DNA of 64,000 nucleotides from Portunus trituberculatus (GCF_017591435.1 NC_059296.1:31453425-31517424), one strand, 5' to 3'. Counted from the stretch's first letter, positions 29,748 to 45,524 are shown. The notes: generated by a model from the letters alone, not told the origin. Made by a program: numbers and translations.

Positions 29748-29800
<53 letters not shown>
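29240..29800. repeat. Graded CTT-CTC-CTA-ATA-CTA region
   Basis: Mixed CTT/CTC to 29460, CTC-dominated to 29598, then (CTA)n 29598-29654, (ATA)n 29655-29690, and a second CTA array 29710-29800 containing CAA units. Unit changes occur by single-base replacement. All long frames are artefacts. Confidence 0.95.
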
Positions 29801-30151
29801 TTGCTTCTCCTGCTACTGGTGGTGGTGTTGGTGGCGTTGGTGTTGGCGTAATGCGGCTCCTGACCGTACCGCGTAACTGGAGGCAACGCGGTTTGGTCCA
29901 GCCAAGTCCAGTGGTAGCGGGGAGGCCAACGAGACAAAAGTTTGATGCTGTATCGATCTTGCGGCGCCCCGACCCATGACACACTTGACTCCTGTGACCT
30001 GCTGTGACCTGGGATGACCTCTCTTGCTCCCCTCGTCGCCTGCAGTCTTTGCAAGAGAGGATCAAAAGTAGTGTATCTGGTGTTGTGTGAGAAAGTACTG
30101 GCGTTGCGTTTCGGTGTTGACAGGGGACAAGAGAGTAACTGATGTGTTTTT
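29801..30151. other. Unique stretch, no gene seen
   Basis: GGTGTTGGTGGCG-like start, then GC-richer unique sequence without a recognised gene. Confidence 0.5.

Positions 30152-30210
<59 letters not shown>
30152..30210. repeat. (GT)29 at the 3' end of SINE-C
   Basis: On the SINE strand this is a (CA)n tract directly at the 3' end of the SINE-C body, where the other copy has poly(A). Confidence 0.95.
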
Positions 30211-30212
<2 letters not shown>

Positions 30213-30510
30213 ATTACGTTATAGCCTACAGCGTCTGTAGGTTTATACTTAAAGAGTATGGGAAGCGCTGTTCATCTTCCACCCATTATCGGCGAGAGCA
30301 ATTTAACTTATAGTGGTACCGATATTAGGACCCATATCACCACCCAAGCGCATCTTTGTTGTGAGGTAATTACACCTCCACCTAGAACTTGGGTACTATG
30401 GTGACATGTAGGTAACTTTAAACCACTCGACAAATGACATAGTTTCAAGTCGGCTCGTGGTGGGATTCGAACCTACGCATGGACGTCTGCCCGATCCCAC
30501 GTTCACCACC
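30211..30510 (-). mobile_element. SINE-C copy (tRNA-headed), minus strand
   Basis: On the - strand a tRNA-like head with B box AGGTTCGAATCCC (+ strand 30466-30478) is followed by a ~220 bp body shared with 61747-62060: TAAACCACTCGACAAATG, ACCCATATCACCACCC, GGAAGCGCTGTTCA on +. The 5' end (right side) begins near GTTCACCACC. It is RNA polymerase III-type and non-coding. Confidence 0.82.
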
Positions 30511-31078
<568 letters not shown>

Positions 31079-31169
31079 ACTACATTAAGCCCCAGCAGTT
31101 CTTAACAACATTTCACAAACTTTTTTTTCCACTCATTTGGACGCAGTGAAGGCAAGTGACCGTATTGAC

Positions 31170-31540
31170 CAGCCATCGGTGACGTCACGGGACAGGTGTG
31201 GCGTGGCGGCGGGGCGTACCTGGTGTGCACTCAGGCTCCGTGGGGGAGCACTGCCACGGTGCCACGCGGACACTGGTGTTGGTAATGCTGGTTTATTATG
31301 TTGACGCAAGGAAGTTCCGGGCGGGGGTGGCGGCGGGAAGTGTTGGCACCACTGCTGATGATATTGACACAGGAAGGCGAGGTGGGGCGTCCCTCGCTGG
31401 CTGGCTGGCCGCTGCTCGCCACCTGGTCATTTCGGTGATGGGCGGGAGCCATCGTCCGCCGCAGCACGCCCCTTTGTCACCGCCGTGGCTCCTTCCCCAT
31501 CCTCCTCCCCGACCCCTCAGGAACACATCACCGATTTTCT
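31170..31540. promoter_or_regulatory. GC- and CpG-rich patch
   Basis: Clustered CpGs (GTGGCGTGGCGGCGGGGCGT, GGCGGGAAGTG) within AT-rich flanks, overlapping a 171-codon + strand open frame of mixed composition with no recognised domain. Could be a promoter or exon fragment; no splice sites or initiator were convincing. Confidence 0.25.
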
Positions 31541-32142
31541 TTTCTCATCGTAGGATAGGAACTCCCTTCTCTCCTTCCATCTCCCCCCAATCCAATCCCC
31601 TCCTCGTGTCCCACCTCGTCCCCCAGGCTACAAGAATGCCTCATCTATGGGACGACAGCAAATTATGTCAAGGGATCAGGGAACTTTCTTTCTACAGTGA
31701 CGTTATTCTTTAGGCTTAATTTTTGTGTGTTTTATATAGAAATCAATAGCTGATATTCTGACCTGAGAGTGTATGGAGATCATATGCAGTTTTACATTTA
31801 TTAAACTCTTTTCTCGCTGCACTTATAGCGTGTTTATAGTAAATTATGCTGTGTCCTCGAGCATTGTATACTAGATGGGGAAATGAGACGAAATACTTTA
31901 CGTGGATGGTTTGAAAATTCTAACGTGATAATGTATTGGAACATTTACATAGCTGTACATGCTCCAATACTCATCGAATTTATATTTCTGGCCCATATGG
32001 AGTAATCTACTATGTTTTCTCGGCCCCTCAACAAAATGGAAATGCGTCGTGCTTCAATGTTACACGGTATTGTTGCGTCCCTGGTTATCTTAAGATTGGC
32101 CTTTGTATAGATTCGAAGGAAGGTGCTTAAGCTTATTATCAT
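31541..32142. other. Unique stretch, no gene seen
   Basis: No recognised repeat or gene. Confidence 0.5.
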
Positions 32143-32379
32143 CATCATTTTTATACTTTTTATTTTTATTTTTTTTATTTATACCATGTGGGCTTTTCAC
32201 GGGAATTTATGGGCTGAAGGGGATACTTATTTAGGGTACCTCCTATCTCAAAGCCCACCCGCTAGGAAACCATTGCCCTGAGTGAGGAAGCCCAACCTAC
32301 ACTCGGACCGTGGACAGGATTCGAACCCGTGCGCTTAGAGACCCCTCACATGGTTCCACTGTACCACATCGGCCCCTTT
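32143..32379 (-). mobile_element. SINE-B copy (class II tRNA-like head), minus strand
   Basis: T-rich block on + (the poly(A) tail) followed by the body: ATGTGGGCTTTTCACGGGAA, GGTACCTCCTATCTCAAAGC, CCACCCGCTAGGAAACC. The head has B box GGGTTCGAATCCTGTCC on - and a GGGGTCTC arm reminiscent of Leu/Ser tRNA variable arms. Compared with 37795-38032 it lacks about 15 bp in the head (GGACCGCAAAGCACG). Confidence 0.82.
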
Positions 32380-32639
32380 CTTACCTCTTTCATTTTTTCT
32401 CTTTCTAATCCTTGTCCCATTCTTCCTTCTTTTTTTCATTTCTTCTTTGAAATTCTTGGGTGGCAACAAGTGAGGTGGAGCGCTACACGGGTGACATACA
32501 ATGGACAGGCAGCTGATGCAGAGCAGTGACGGTGGGGTAAGCTTTGTGAGGCAGCGGAATCATAGAGGCTGGCGGGGCTGTACTGTGCATAAGAGGAAGG
32601 CGAGTGCGGTAAAGGGGTTAATCTGTCATCGGAACCTTA

Positions 32640-32722
32640 AACACAAGCACTCTTTATAACTCGTGTCACCAACTAGTCTCTTGAAAGCAGTGGAGGTGCC
32701 GCGTTGAGGTGTTTCAAAATAT
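32640..32722 (+). mobile_element. MITE-2 right-end fragment
   Basis: AGTCTCTTGAAAGCAGTGGA followed by GAGGTGTTTCAAAATAT, a diverged right terminus; the left half is absent. Confidence 0.5.
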
Positions 32723-32733
32723 GGTCCATTGTT

Positions 32734-32734
<1 letters not shown>

Positions 32735-32808
<74 letters not shown>
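32735..32808. repeat. (GA)10-(CAGA)13 compound tract
   Basis: GA block 32735-32755, then perfect ACAG tetramers to 32808. Confidence 0.96.
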
Positions 32809-33382
32809 AAAGAAAAACAGAGAAGTAAGAAAGGAAGAGGGAGGGAGAGAGTAATGAAGAGTGGAGAGAAGGAATAAGAGGAATGATGAGAACGGAAGAA
32901 AAGAAGAAGGCTGATAAAAGTGTGAGGAAAGGAAAAATTTTGAAGGCAGGAATGAAGATAAGAGAAAAATAAAATGAAGGAAGTGGAAGAGCGTGGAAGT
33001 GAAGCAAGAGAGTGAGGCAAGAGCAGAGTCACAGCGATCACCGGGGCTCAGTTATGTGCGAAAGTCTTGCGGGGATTTATTGCTCTTCACTAACTTTGTC
33101 ACTGAGGAGCAGCAGAGCGAAGCGTGACGAGTTTTGCTATACATCGACCATTCGCTTCCTGGATCTGAATGCCCCAGGTGTCCCAAGAAATCGCTGTAAT
33201 TCATTGGTGTTATTTATTATGAACAAAAACTGATTGGGTAACCTTAGTGGAGGGCGGCGCCTGAGGTATTCGCATGTCCCTCCTTATAACTCAGTGTGAT
33301 GCAGGAGCCGTTGTTGTGCGTCAGTGTGCTGAATGAATAAAAAGACATGTCATCCTCTTACTGCTTCTCCTTCCATTCACGC
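32809..33382. other. Unique stretch, no gene seen
   Basis: Purine-rich to about 33010, then mixed sequence, no gene signal. Confidence 0.5.
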
Positions 33383-33595
33383 TTAACCCATTTAGTCCCA
33401 TGCCGCTTTTTTATATTTATTCCGGTTACTTTTTGGTGATTTTATACAGCTTCATAAATTTATGTGGGGATTAAAATAGTAAAGATTCTGGCCACTTATC
33501 TTTTGATCTCTATAAAGCTTTCTTAATGCAAATAAAATCGTCTAATTACATCGAAAAATCAAGATAAAAATGCGTCTCAGTATTGAAAGGATTAA
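33383..33595 (+). mobile_element. MITE-1 copy, full length
   Basis: 213 bp from TTAACCCATTTAGTCCCATG to CAGTATTGAAAGGATTAA, with TTAA at both ends and the interior GGTTACTTTTTGGTGATTTT and TTAAAATAGTAAAGATTCTG. The exact TTAA on both sides makes it one of the best-preserved copies. Confidence 0.9.
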
Positions 33596-33973
33596 ATACA
33601 AGATTACTTCGAAATGAACAACTGACATGGGAATGGAGTAATGAAGTACCTCAGTTAATTTAATCCTTGTACTCTTCCTTGTCCTCGCTCAATAATATCG
33701 TGTAAGGTAACTGCAATCAGGAAATGAGTGCCATGTTATTAGCAAGCAAAAGATTAACGAGTGATTTTTGGTGAGTACAGAATCAAATTCCTCTGCTGCT
33801 TGGGTCAGATCAGCGTACTGGAGATTTTTTTTTTTTTCTGTGACATGAAAGTGTGATGAATTATTAACCCTTTGGAATGCTAGCGAGTGATTTTATGACC
33901 AGCTTTACAGACAATTTACCATTATTTACGTGAGTCCTTGCTACCCTGATTTATTTGTTACTGGTGATGGCCT

Positions 33974-34004
33974 GTTTTTTTTTTTTTTTTTTTTTTTTTG
34001 AAAC

Positions 34005-34036
<32 letters not shown>

Positions 34037-34205
34037 GAGAGGTAGAGTATTTTCTATGTAAGAGGGGAAAGTTGGCCAAGGGTAACATAAATTTTTTAGA
34101 AAAGTTCACTTAGTTGCAAGTCCATTTACACGTTCGAGAGAGTTAGCCAAAAAAGAGGGATAAGTGTCTTGAATGAAGTCATGCCATAGGAAGTTCGAAA
34201 TGCCC
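33974..34205 (-). mobile_element. LINE 3' end with two poly(T) runs
   Basis: Two T runs (about 33974-33999 and 34010-34036) split by GAAACATA, then TATGTAAGAGGGGAAAGTTG, GCCAAGGGTAACATAAAT and GAGAGAGTTAGCCAAA, shared with the LINE copy at 24459-24660. On the - strand this is UTR plus poly(A). Confidence 0.7.
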
Positions 34206-34311
34206 CTTCACTGCTGCACACAATTCTATCTTTCATCACCAACAACTTACGCCACAATTATTTTTTGTTCTAAACTCTTAAATATTTCAATAGTCTAAGA
34301 GAAACACAAGA

Positions 34312-34518
34312 TTAACCTTTCAATACTGGGACACATTTTTAGCCTGAGATTATTTGAGTACGATTAGACTATTTTATTGGCATCAACAAGAGTCTATGGA
34401 GATTAGAAGAATAATGGCCAGAGTCTTCACTATTCAAATCCCACACATGAGTTTCTGAAGCTGTAAAAGATCACCAAAGATTGAATATGGAAACGCGTTA
34501 TGTTACTCAAGGGGTTAA
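34312..34518 (-). mobile_element. MITE-1 copy, full length, reverse orientation
   Basis: TTAACCTTTCAATACTGGGA to TACTCAAGGGGTTAA, TTAA at both ends. Interior TAATGGCCAGAGTCTTCACT and GAGTTTCTGAAGCTGTA. Confidence 0.9.
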
Positions 34519-36834
<2,316 letters not shown>

Positions 36835-37190
36835 TCCCTTGGGTTCGCCTTTCCTCCATACCTCAAATCTTCCCACTCTCTTGCAGCGAGGATCATAAGA
36901 CCACACTCTGAAACTCTTCCTCACCGCAGCTCACCTCCACTATTCTCAAAAGGCTTTACTAATTGCAATGACACGGATCTTTTACTTAAGTGTTTATGGT
37001 TGCGATGACAGATTAACAAGACTTCCACGTTTTAGACAGAAGAAACCCTCTTGAGAATACGGTTAATCATCCCAGTGGCCTTTGAAAATAGTTGTGTAAG
37101 AGCAGAGCAAAGCAGAGCATGTCAGAATAAGAGTTCTAATGTGGCACAGACGCGGGGAGACGGCGGTTGAGAAATTGGATTGTGTTTCGT
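36835..37190. repeat. Duplicated block, copy 1, carrying a MITE-2
   Basis: Shares TTCCCTTGGGTTC, CAGCGAGGA, the MITE-2 body and the downstream flank TAATGTGGCACAGAC with the block at 42768-43190. The MITE-2 itself spans about 36904-37130, with a diverged left end (CTCTGAAACTCTTC) and right end CATGTCAGAATA. Sharing of flank on both sides shows more than independent MITE insertion. Confidence 0.72.
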
Positions 37191-37484
37191 CCTCGCATTA
37201 CTGATACCTTTGTGTTCAGTGTTTTCTCGCCTTCATGGAGGATTGATCGCCAAGGTTAATCAGCCTCTCCAGTTATTTCTGCTGACCAAAACATCTTTTA
37301 TAACATTTTGTCTCTTACATCTTCTTATATTTTCATTGATTGATTAACATCGTTTTCAGTTTTTTTTTTTTTCTTCATCTATTTACTTTCATATTCATCA
37401 TTTTTTAAGTCACCTAATCTTACCTTCTATAAAATTGTCTACCTACATCTAGCTCTCTACCTGCATACACACACACACTACACA

Positions 37485-37553
37485 CCGCGTAGTGTAGTGG
37501 TTAGCACGCTCGACTCACAATCGAGAGGGCCGGGTTCGAGTCCCGGTAAGCGG
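37485..37553 (+). tRNA. tRNA-Val(CAC)-like head of SINE-A
   Basis: Cloverleaf of 69 nt: acceptor CCGCGTA / TAAGCGG (6 of 7 pairs), A-box region GTGTAGTGGTTAGCAC, anticodon arm CTCGA-CTCACAA-TCGAG giving anticodon CAC, T arm CCGGG-TTCGAGT-CCCGG. The D arm and anticodon strongly resemble eukaryotic tRNA-Val. It runs on into a SINE body, so it is the retroposon's internal promoter rather than a functional tRNA gene. Confidence 0.75.
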
Positions 37554-37794
37554 CGAGGCAAATGGGCAAGCCTCTTAATGTGTGGCCCCTGTTCACCTAG
37601 CAGTAAATAGGTACGGGATGTAACTCGAGGGGTTGTGGCCTCTCTTTCCCGGTGTGTGTTGTGTGTTGATGTGGTCTCAGTCCTACCCGAAGATCGGTCT
37701 ATGAGCTCTGAGCTCGCTCCGTAATGGGGAAGACTGGCTGGGTAACCAGCAGACGACCAAGGTGAATTACACACACATACACACACACACACAC
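37485..37794 (+). mobile_element. SINE-A copy 1, plus strand
   Basis: tRNA-Val-like head (37485-37553), a linker with GGCAAGCCTCTTAATGTGTG, then the shared body: CACCTAGCAGTAAATAGGTA, GGGATGTAACTCGAGG, GATCGGTCTATGAGCTCTGA, GGGTAACCAGCAG, ending GTGAATTAC and an (AC)n tail. The left flank is also (CA)-rich. The tail abuts the poly(T) of SINE-B at 37795. Non-coding, presumably mobilised by a LINE. Confidence 0.88.
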
Positions 37795-38032
37795 TTTTTT
37801 TTTTTTTTTTTTTTTTTTTTGTACCGTGTGGGCTTTTCACGGGAATTTATCGGCTAAAGGAGATATTTTTGGGGTACCTCCTATCTCAAAGCCCACCCGC
37901 TAGGAAACCGTTGCCCCGAGTGAGAAAGCCCAACCTACACTCAGACCGAGGACAGGATTCGAACTCGTGTGCTTGGAGACCCCTCGGACCGCAAAGCACG
38001 CATGGTTTCACTGTACCACATCTGTCTCTATT
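37795..38032 (-). mobile_element. SINE-B copy 2, minus strand, tail-to-tail with SINE-A
   Basis: About 26 T on + (poly(A) tail), then GTACCGTGTGGGCTTTTCAC, GGTACCTCCTATCTCAAAGC and the tRNA-like head with B box GAGTTCGAATCCTGTCC on the - strand. It retains the 15 bp absent from the copy at 32143-32379. Confidence 0.85.
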
Positions 38033-38392
38033 CAACTTCTTTCACCTGTTTACTTCCAAATCCATTGACCTATCAGTCTCATCGCCTTCAGTTATAACAC
38101 ACCGGTGCGATTTCAACAAAATTCACTTATTTACTTTCCATATTCATTGTCCATTCAGTCACACCAATTCCTCCTTAGAACTCGCCATCCCATCTCAACT
38201 TCTTTCAACTATTTATTTCCATATTCATTGTTGTTTTAGTCGCATCACCTTCCTTTCTCATAACACGCCCACCTCGCCTCATTCTCACCCGTCACTCACT
38301 TACGTACGTGGCTTTTGTGTCTTCCGTTCAACCTTCACCTCAAAATAATAGTCATTGTTTCTTAAGACTGCACGTTTCAGAGTCTTAGAGGC

Positions 38393-38395
<3 letters not shown>
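38033..38395. other. Unique stretch, no gene seen
   Basis: TTTCCATATTCATTG occurs twice (near 38137 and 38217), suggesting an old short tandem duplication of about 80 bp. No gene. Confidence 0.45.

Positions 38396-38471
<76 letters not shown>
38396..38471. repeat. (GT)38, the (CA)n tail of SINE-A copy 2
   Basis: On the - strand this continues directly from the SINE-A ending GTGAATTAC as (AC)n. Confidence 0.95.
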
Positions 38472-38842
<371 letters not shown>

Positions 38843-38923
38843 CTGGATCTGTCTAAAGTAATTGGAAGTATAATATGACAGGTGAGTGAGAAAGATGGTA
38901 GAGAAACAATAAACTATGGTTTG

Positions 38924-39485
<562 letters not shown>

Positions 39486-39540
<55 letters not shown>
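39486..39540. repeat. (GT)27 microsatellite
   Basis: Perfect tract. Confidence 0.97.
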
Positions 39541-39544
<4 letters not shown>

Positions 39545-39844
39545 CTGCAAGATTTAGATTGACAACAAGGTAAAAATAACAGATTAACTTTTATTCACGG
39601 TACGTTCAAATATACATCTTTTTGAATCGTATGTTAGGTACATACATACTGTACATACATGCATACATACTAAGTCATTAAAGGCAAACTGAAGCATGAG
39701 GTACAATCACAATTCCTTTCTATACATTCCTTAAATATTCTTTCTAATGTAAAATTGTAATTCTGCCGAACTATTTACGCCAAGCGTCAGGCGAGGTGGT
39801 TTTATTCCAAAGTATTCCCATTATGACAGTGGCTTCTGAGGAGA

Positions 39845-40274
39845 GACCCTGTTGCTTCCCTGCAGTGAGATGCTAGCAGGGACTGGCGAGGTGCTGGAGC
39901 TCGCCACTAAGCTGCTATACTTTCATGCTATCTCCTCTTTTTATCTTGCTAACTGCCAGCCTTTCCTCCTTCTGCAGTCTTGGATTTCCTACTTTCTGTC
40001 ACCCTGTTATGTCCACCTGTCAAATGCAAGAGTTCACCAGTATTCTTTGTTCTAATCCCTTCCACTGGTGAACTGTGGAATTTCCTGTTTGCTTATATAT
40101 TCCATCTTATCTATGACTTGAGTTGTTTCGAAAGGGAAGCCTCATAACATTTCTCCAGTTTTTTGTATTTTTTCATGCATTTATTTTTTGGGATTGGCAC
40201 CTTAGTGAGCCTCTTCTTTTTTGCTTCTTTTGTTATCCTTGGCCAGCACTCCTCTCACATAAAAAAAAAAAAAC
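39845..40274 (+). mobile_element. Jockey-type LINE 3' end, plus strand, with poly(A)
   Basis: Reads on + as the C-terminus of a LINE reverse transcriptase: a YFHA segment, then YVHLSNARVHQYS, matching the NTKVNQY region of the copy at 46775-47715 on the opposite strand. It continues in a broken frame (CTGGTGAACTGTGGAATTTC, TATGACTTGAGTTG) into a UTR with GTTATCCTTGGCCAGCACTC and ends CTCACAT followed by about 13 A. Severely 5'-truncated and inactive. Confidence 0.78.
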
Positions 40275-41164
<890 letters not shown>

Positions 41165-41169
<5 letters not shown>

Positions 41170-41498
41170 AGCGTGTGTGACGGCGCGCTGGTCCACTCTG
41201 CCTGCTTTAAGGTTGACAGGCACATGAAGCACATTAATCATGGAATCATTATTTTATTTGCGGAAGGTTCCTCGCCACCACAGCAATTTTCCGCGGGTGA
41301 CGGATGGCGGGCCCGCGAGATAATGACTTCCTCATCCAATCACGTCGTACAATCGTAATTTATTAGAGCACCGCTTGAATCTCCTCCTGGACCCGCCGCG
41401 CCACCCAATTAATCATAAGTGTGCTCGTTCCTGCCGTAAATTTGATCATCGAGACTATATGTTGCAGTGCTCACCCCTCTCTCTCCTCTCCCCTCATC

Positions 41499-41500
<2 letters not shown>
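41165..41500. other. Unique stretch, no gene seen
   Basis: Slightly GC-rich and without repeats; nothing recognised. Confidence 0.5.
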
Positions 41501-41761
<261 letters not shown>

Positions 41762-41834
41762 AGAATTAACTTTTTTTCTTTTCCTCAGGATTTTACGCTG
41801 AACAATTCTACACCGCTGTAAGCCACACTGCTCT

Positions 41835-42314
41835 ACCGCACTACACCACACCACACCACACCACACCACCACATCACACCATACCACACCACACCACACC
41901 ACACCACACCACACCACACCACACCACACCACACCACACCACACCACACCACACCACACCACACCACACCACACCACACCACACACCACACCACACACCA
42001 CACCACACCACACTGCCACACTACACACTACACCACACCACACCACACCACACCACACCACCACATCACACCACACCACACCACACCACACCACACTACA
42101 CTGCCACACTGTACCACATTACACCTCACCACACCACACCACATTACACCACACCACACCACCACATCACACCACACCACCACATCACACCACACCACAC
42201 CACACACACCACCACACCACCACATCACACTGCACCACACCACACCACATCACACCACACCACCACACCACACCACCACCACATCACACTATACCACACC
42301 ACACCACACCACAG
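41835..42314. repeat. 480 bp ACACC pentanucleotide array
   Basis: About 70 or more copies of CACAC/CACCA register, that is (ACACC)n, purest at 41885-41975 and then punctuated by CCACATCACACC, CTGCCACACTACAC and CATTACACC variants that themselves recur. On the - strand it is (GGTGT)n, reading as VWCGV. Satellite-like, with an emerging higher-order structure. Not coding. Confidence 0.95.
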
Positions 42315-42401
42315 CTATCATTCACATCACAGTCATCAAGTCGTCCCCTATTACGTTACGGTACATAAACTCTTTGTCATAACTGCTTACGACGCCAGTG
42401 A

Positions 42402-42600
<199 letters not shown>

Positions 42601-42767
42601 CCCATTAATGAACATAAAATTTCCTTTCTTCGTAGCTCTCTGGCAATATAATTTCATGCCACATTTTCTCATCCCGGGTAATAACCAGGAACATTCATCC
42701 TTCTCTTTACTCCGAGACTGCAGCGAGAGTCGGGCACAGCTGGGCGTGTTGACCCTGCGCTATGCAA

Positions 42768-43190
42768 TTCCCTTAGGTTCATCTCTCTCTCTCTCTTGAC
42801 TACCATATACCACACTTAGCAGAAACCCTTAGGAAGCGTTCTTACTTCACCTTCCAGCGAGGAGTTATGAGACACTTCCACGCTGCCCCTTCACTCTCTG
42901 CTGATTGAAGTTAAAAATCACGTCTTCTTAAAGTGTTTTTCATGGTTGTAGTGGCGAATTAACAAGATCTCTACGCTTCTGATTAGAAAAACGTTTGAGA
43001 ACCTGGCTAATCATCTCTACACTCTTTGAAAATGGTCGTGGAGAGAGCGCAGAGCTGAGTACAGTAGAGTAGAGCAGAGGAAGGAAAGGCAGGGCGGATC
43101 AGAATAAGACGCCATAATACGAGGGGTTATAAATAATGTGGCACAGACTCGAGGAGGCGGCGGGTGAGGAATGGGATTATGTGCTTCAAC
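42768..43190. repeat. Duplicated block, copy 2, carrying a MITE-2
   Basis: Paralogous to 36835-37190: AATTCCCTTAGGTTC on the left, CAGCGAGGAGTTATGAGAC, MITE-2 centre GCGAATTAACAAGATCTCTA, right end GGATCAGAATA near 43107, and AATGTGGCACAGACTCGAGG beyond the MITE. Contains additional inserted or expanded sequence (AGTAGAGTAGAGCAGAGGAA). Confidence 0.7.
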
Positions 43191-43504
43191 TTTAGGGGTA
43201 AAAGACTTCGCCCCGAGCCATCCAAGACACGAGACGCCCCGGTGAGAGTGGCGGCGCGGGACCCAGGAGGGAATAGGAAGGGCTGGGCGTCTGATGGGGA
43301 GGGTTATGGCTGAGAAGAAAGGAAGAGGAGAGTGTTAGAGAGGCTGCGAGAGGGGAGTGAGTGGCAAGGAAGGATGAGAGGATTTAGTGCAAAGATGGGT
43401 GTTGGTAAAGGGAGGAGATGGGAAAAGAGGGTGTCGTGGAGAGACAAAATGGAGCCTTGAGTGTTGTGAGGCTAACATGTGAGGTGGTGGTGATGATAAG
43501 TGAT

Positions 43505-43506
<2 letters not shown>

Positions 43507-43551
<45 letters not shown>
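43507..43551. repeat. (GA)22 microsatellite
   Basis: Perfect tract. Confidence 0.97.
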
Positions 43552-43555
<4 letters not shown>

Positions 43556-44189
43556 TACGTCTGAAAAGTTATGCTAGGTATGTCTATATATGTATTGATT
43601 ATGGACACAAGGATTCCAAAGTTACAACGTCTGTATCTGAACGCCTTGAGACATTGTCAACCTTTCACTACCCATCAATCATCATGTGTTCCTCCTTCTA
43701 CACTTATTTGGTGGGGAAGAACTATATACAGTATCATCTCCCCTTCTAACAACTAAGTCAGAATAAGCTCTCAAACAGACATACAAGGAATAGGAAGTCG
43801 GTTGATCATTGACTTACTTAATCCTCCTCCTCTTCCTCCTTCCTTTTTCTTTCTCTATTGTCACTGCTTTCCTCCAAGCTTAGTTACTCCACAGCAGCAC
43901 ACAGGGAAGCACACCATTTAACCTTCAGGCCTTCGTGCTACAAATGGTGTTCCTTTCCCGGTAAGAGTGGTATCGTGGTGGTGACAGGCGAGGCAGATCC
44001 ACTGCTGGGAGGGAGTGAGCGGCCTGAGCTGAGAAGATTTGGGGCCGGAAGACTGGGCCATTAGGAACAACGCCTTGGACACGAAACGCTCCAGCAGGGA
44101 ATCCTTGGCAGATCCCACACGCATGCATTCACTTGGAGCAATCCCACCACTCTCTTCGCGACGCTGTGTGTTGTTGGCTAGAGGAAGGT
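43552..44189. other. Unique stretch, no gene seen
   Basis: Open frames of 60-85 codons, none recognisable. Confidence 0.5.
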
Positions 44190-44700
44190 GCTGGTGGTGG
44201 TGGTGGTGGTGTTGCGGTGACCTTGCTTCCCAAACAATATCAAGAGTGTACGAGTGTGATTTAACTGACTTTGATTTCCTTATGGTGACTGAATAGGTTT
44301 TTAGGTTTTGTTAGTAAATGATTACAATTCTTTAAGTGTTGGTTGTACTATTGTCTAAAGAATGATGCGGTTTCTTGCCTTGTTTTCCTGATATTCTAGG
44401 AAATGTACGAGTATTATTTAACTAACCTTGGCTTATTTACGATAGCTGAGAATATTTTATTTTTACGTTGTGTCCATGAAAGATGGCAAGTCTTCAAGTG
44501 TTGCCTAGGGAGTGATGTGATGGCCTTGCTCTCTCGACAGTCATGCGAGTGTACTAGTGTTATTTAACTGACCACGGTTTCCTTTTGGTGAGTGACTACG
44601 TAGTGTTGATTCGTGCGTGTTGTCCATAGATACCAGCAAGTCTTCCAGCGTTGGGCGATGGTTGGCGAGTGTTGCGGGTGAGTGATGGTGTTCGTGCGAA
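44190..44700. repeat. (GGT)8 then a decayed three-copy tandem repeat, ~150-157 bp period
   Basis: After (GGT)8 at 44190-44214, three related units start near GTGTACGAGTGTGATTTAAC (44246), ATGTACGAGTATTATTTAAC (44402) and GTGTACTAGTGTTATTTAAC (44549). Each is preceded by a CCTTGCTTCC/GCCTTGTTTTCC/CCTTGCTCTC motif and followed by a CAAGTCTTC-type motif in the last two. Strongly diverged, hence old. Confidence 0.75.
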
Positions 44701-44996
44701 TGAAATAAGAACCTTTAAAACAAAATAACCAAATATCACTGGAGAATTTTGAACCACGGACCAGAAATCACTTACGACTCCTGTTGATAATTAGTTGATT
44801 GATTATTTGATTGTTTGCTTTACTACTTAATTAAGCGTCTTTCTAATTGAGTGACATTAGCACATCAACACTGGAATCATGTAGCGCATGTATTTGGAAA
44901 GTCGAAGGGGATGTGAGGGATATAAGAGCCGCTGCCTTACCCTCTGCTTTCCATTGTTGCCAGACTATCACCCACAATCTTTGCTCCTCACCTTCA

Positions 44997-45209
44997 TAAT
45001 TCCTTCAGTACCGAGACGCTTTTTTTACCATGAGTTTTGGGTACGATTAGACGATTTTATTTACATTAGGAAGGGTCTATGGAGGTCAGAAGATTACTGG
45101 CCAGAGTCTTCACTATTTTAATCCCCACATAAGTTTCTGAAGCTGTATAAACTTGCCAAATAGTAAGCATAAAGAATATGGAAACGCGTCATAGTACTGA
45201 AGGGATTAA
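44997..45209 (-). mobile_element. MITE-1 copy, reverse orientation
   Basis: From ATAATTCCTTCAGTACCGAG (left TTAA mutated) to AGTACTGAAGGGATTAA. Interior GGGTCTATGGAGGTCAGAAG and CATAAGTTTCTGAAGCTGTA. Nearly full length. Confidence 0.88.
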
Positions 45210-45451
45210 GGCCCTCTGCATATTAATTAATGCCTCTACTAATATAGACTGTGTAATTTGAACCCCAAATAAAAGTATTAAGCAAAAAAAAATGTAGCTG
45301 TTTTGAATGAATCTAACAATCAATCTATACCTGTGTGTGTGTAACTGTTTATGTATATATTCATGAATGCATGGTAAGAATATGTATATGAGTATTTGTA
45401 TGTGTTTGCTTGTATGTAGTTATAAACCTGTATGTATACTTGTATCTCTTT

Positions 45452-45456
<5 letters not shown>

Positions 45457-45524
<68 letters not shown>
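45457..45524. repeat. (GT)34, the (CA)n tail of SINE-A copy 3
   Basis: Directly adjoins AATTCAC, the reverse complement of the SINE-A 3' end. Confidence 0.95.
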
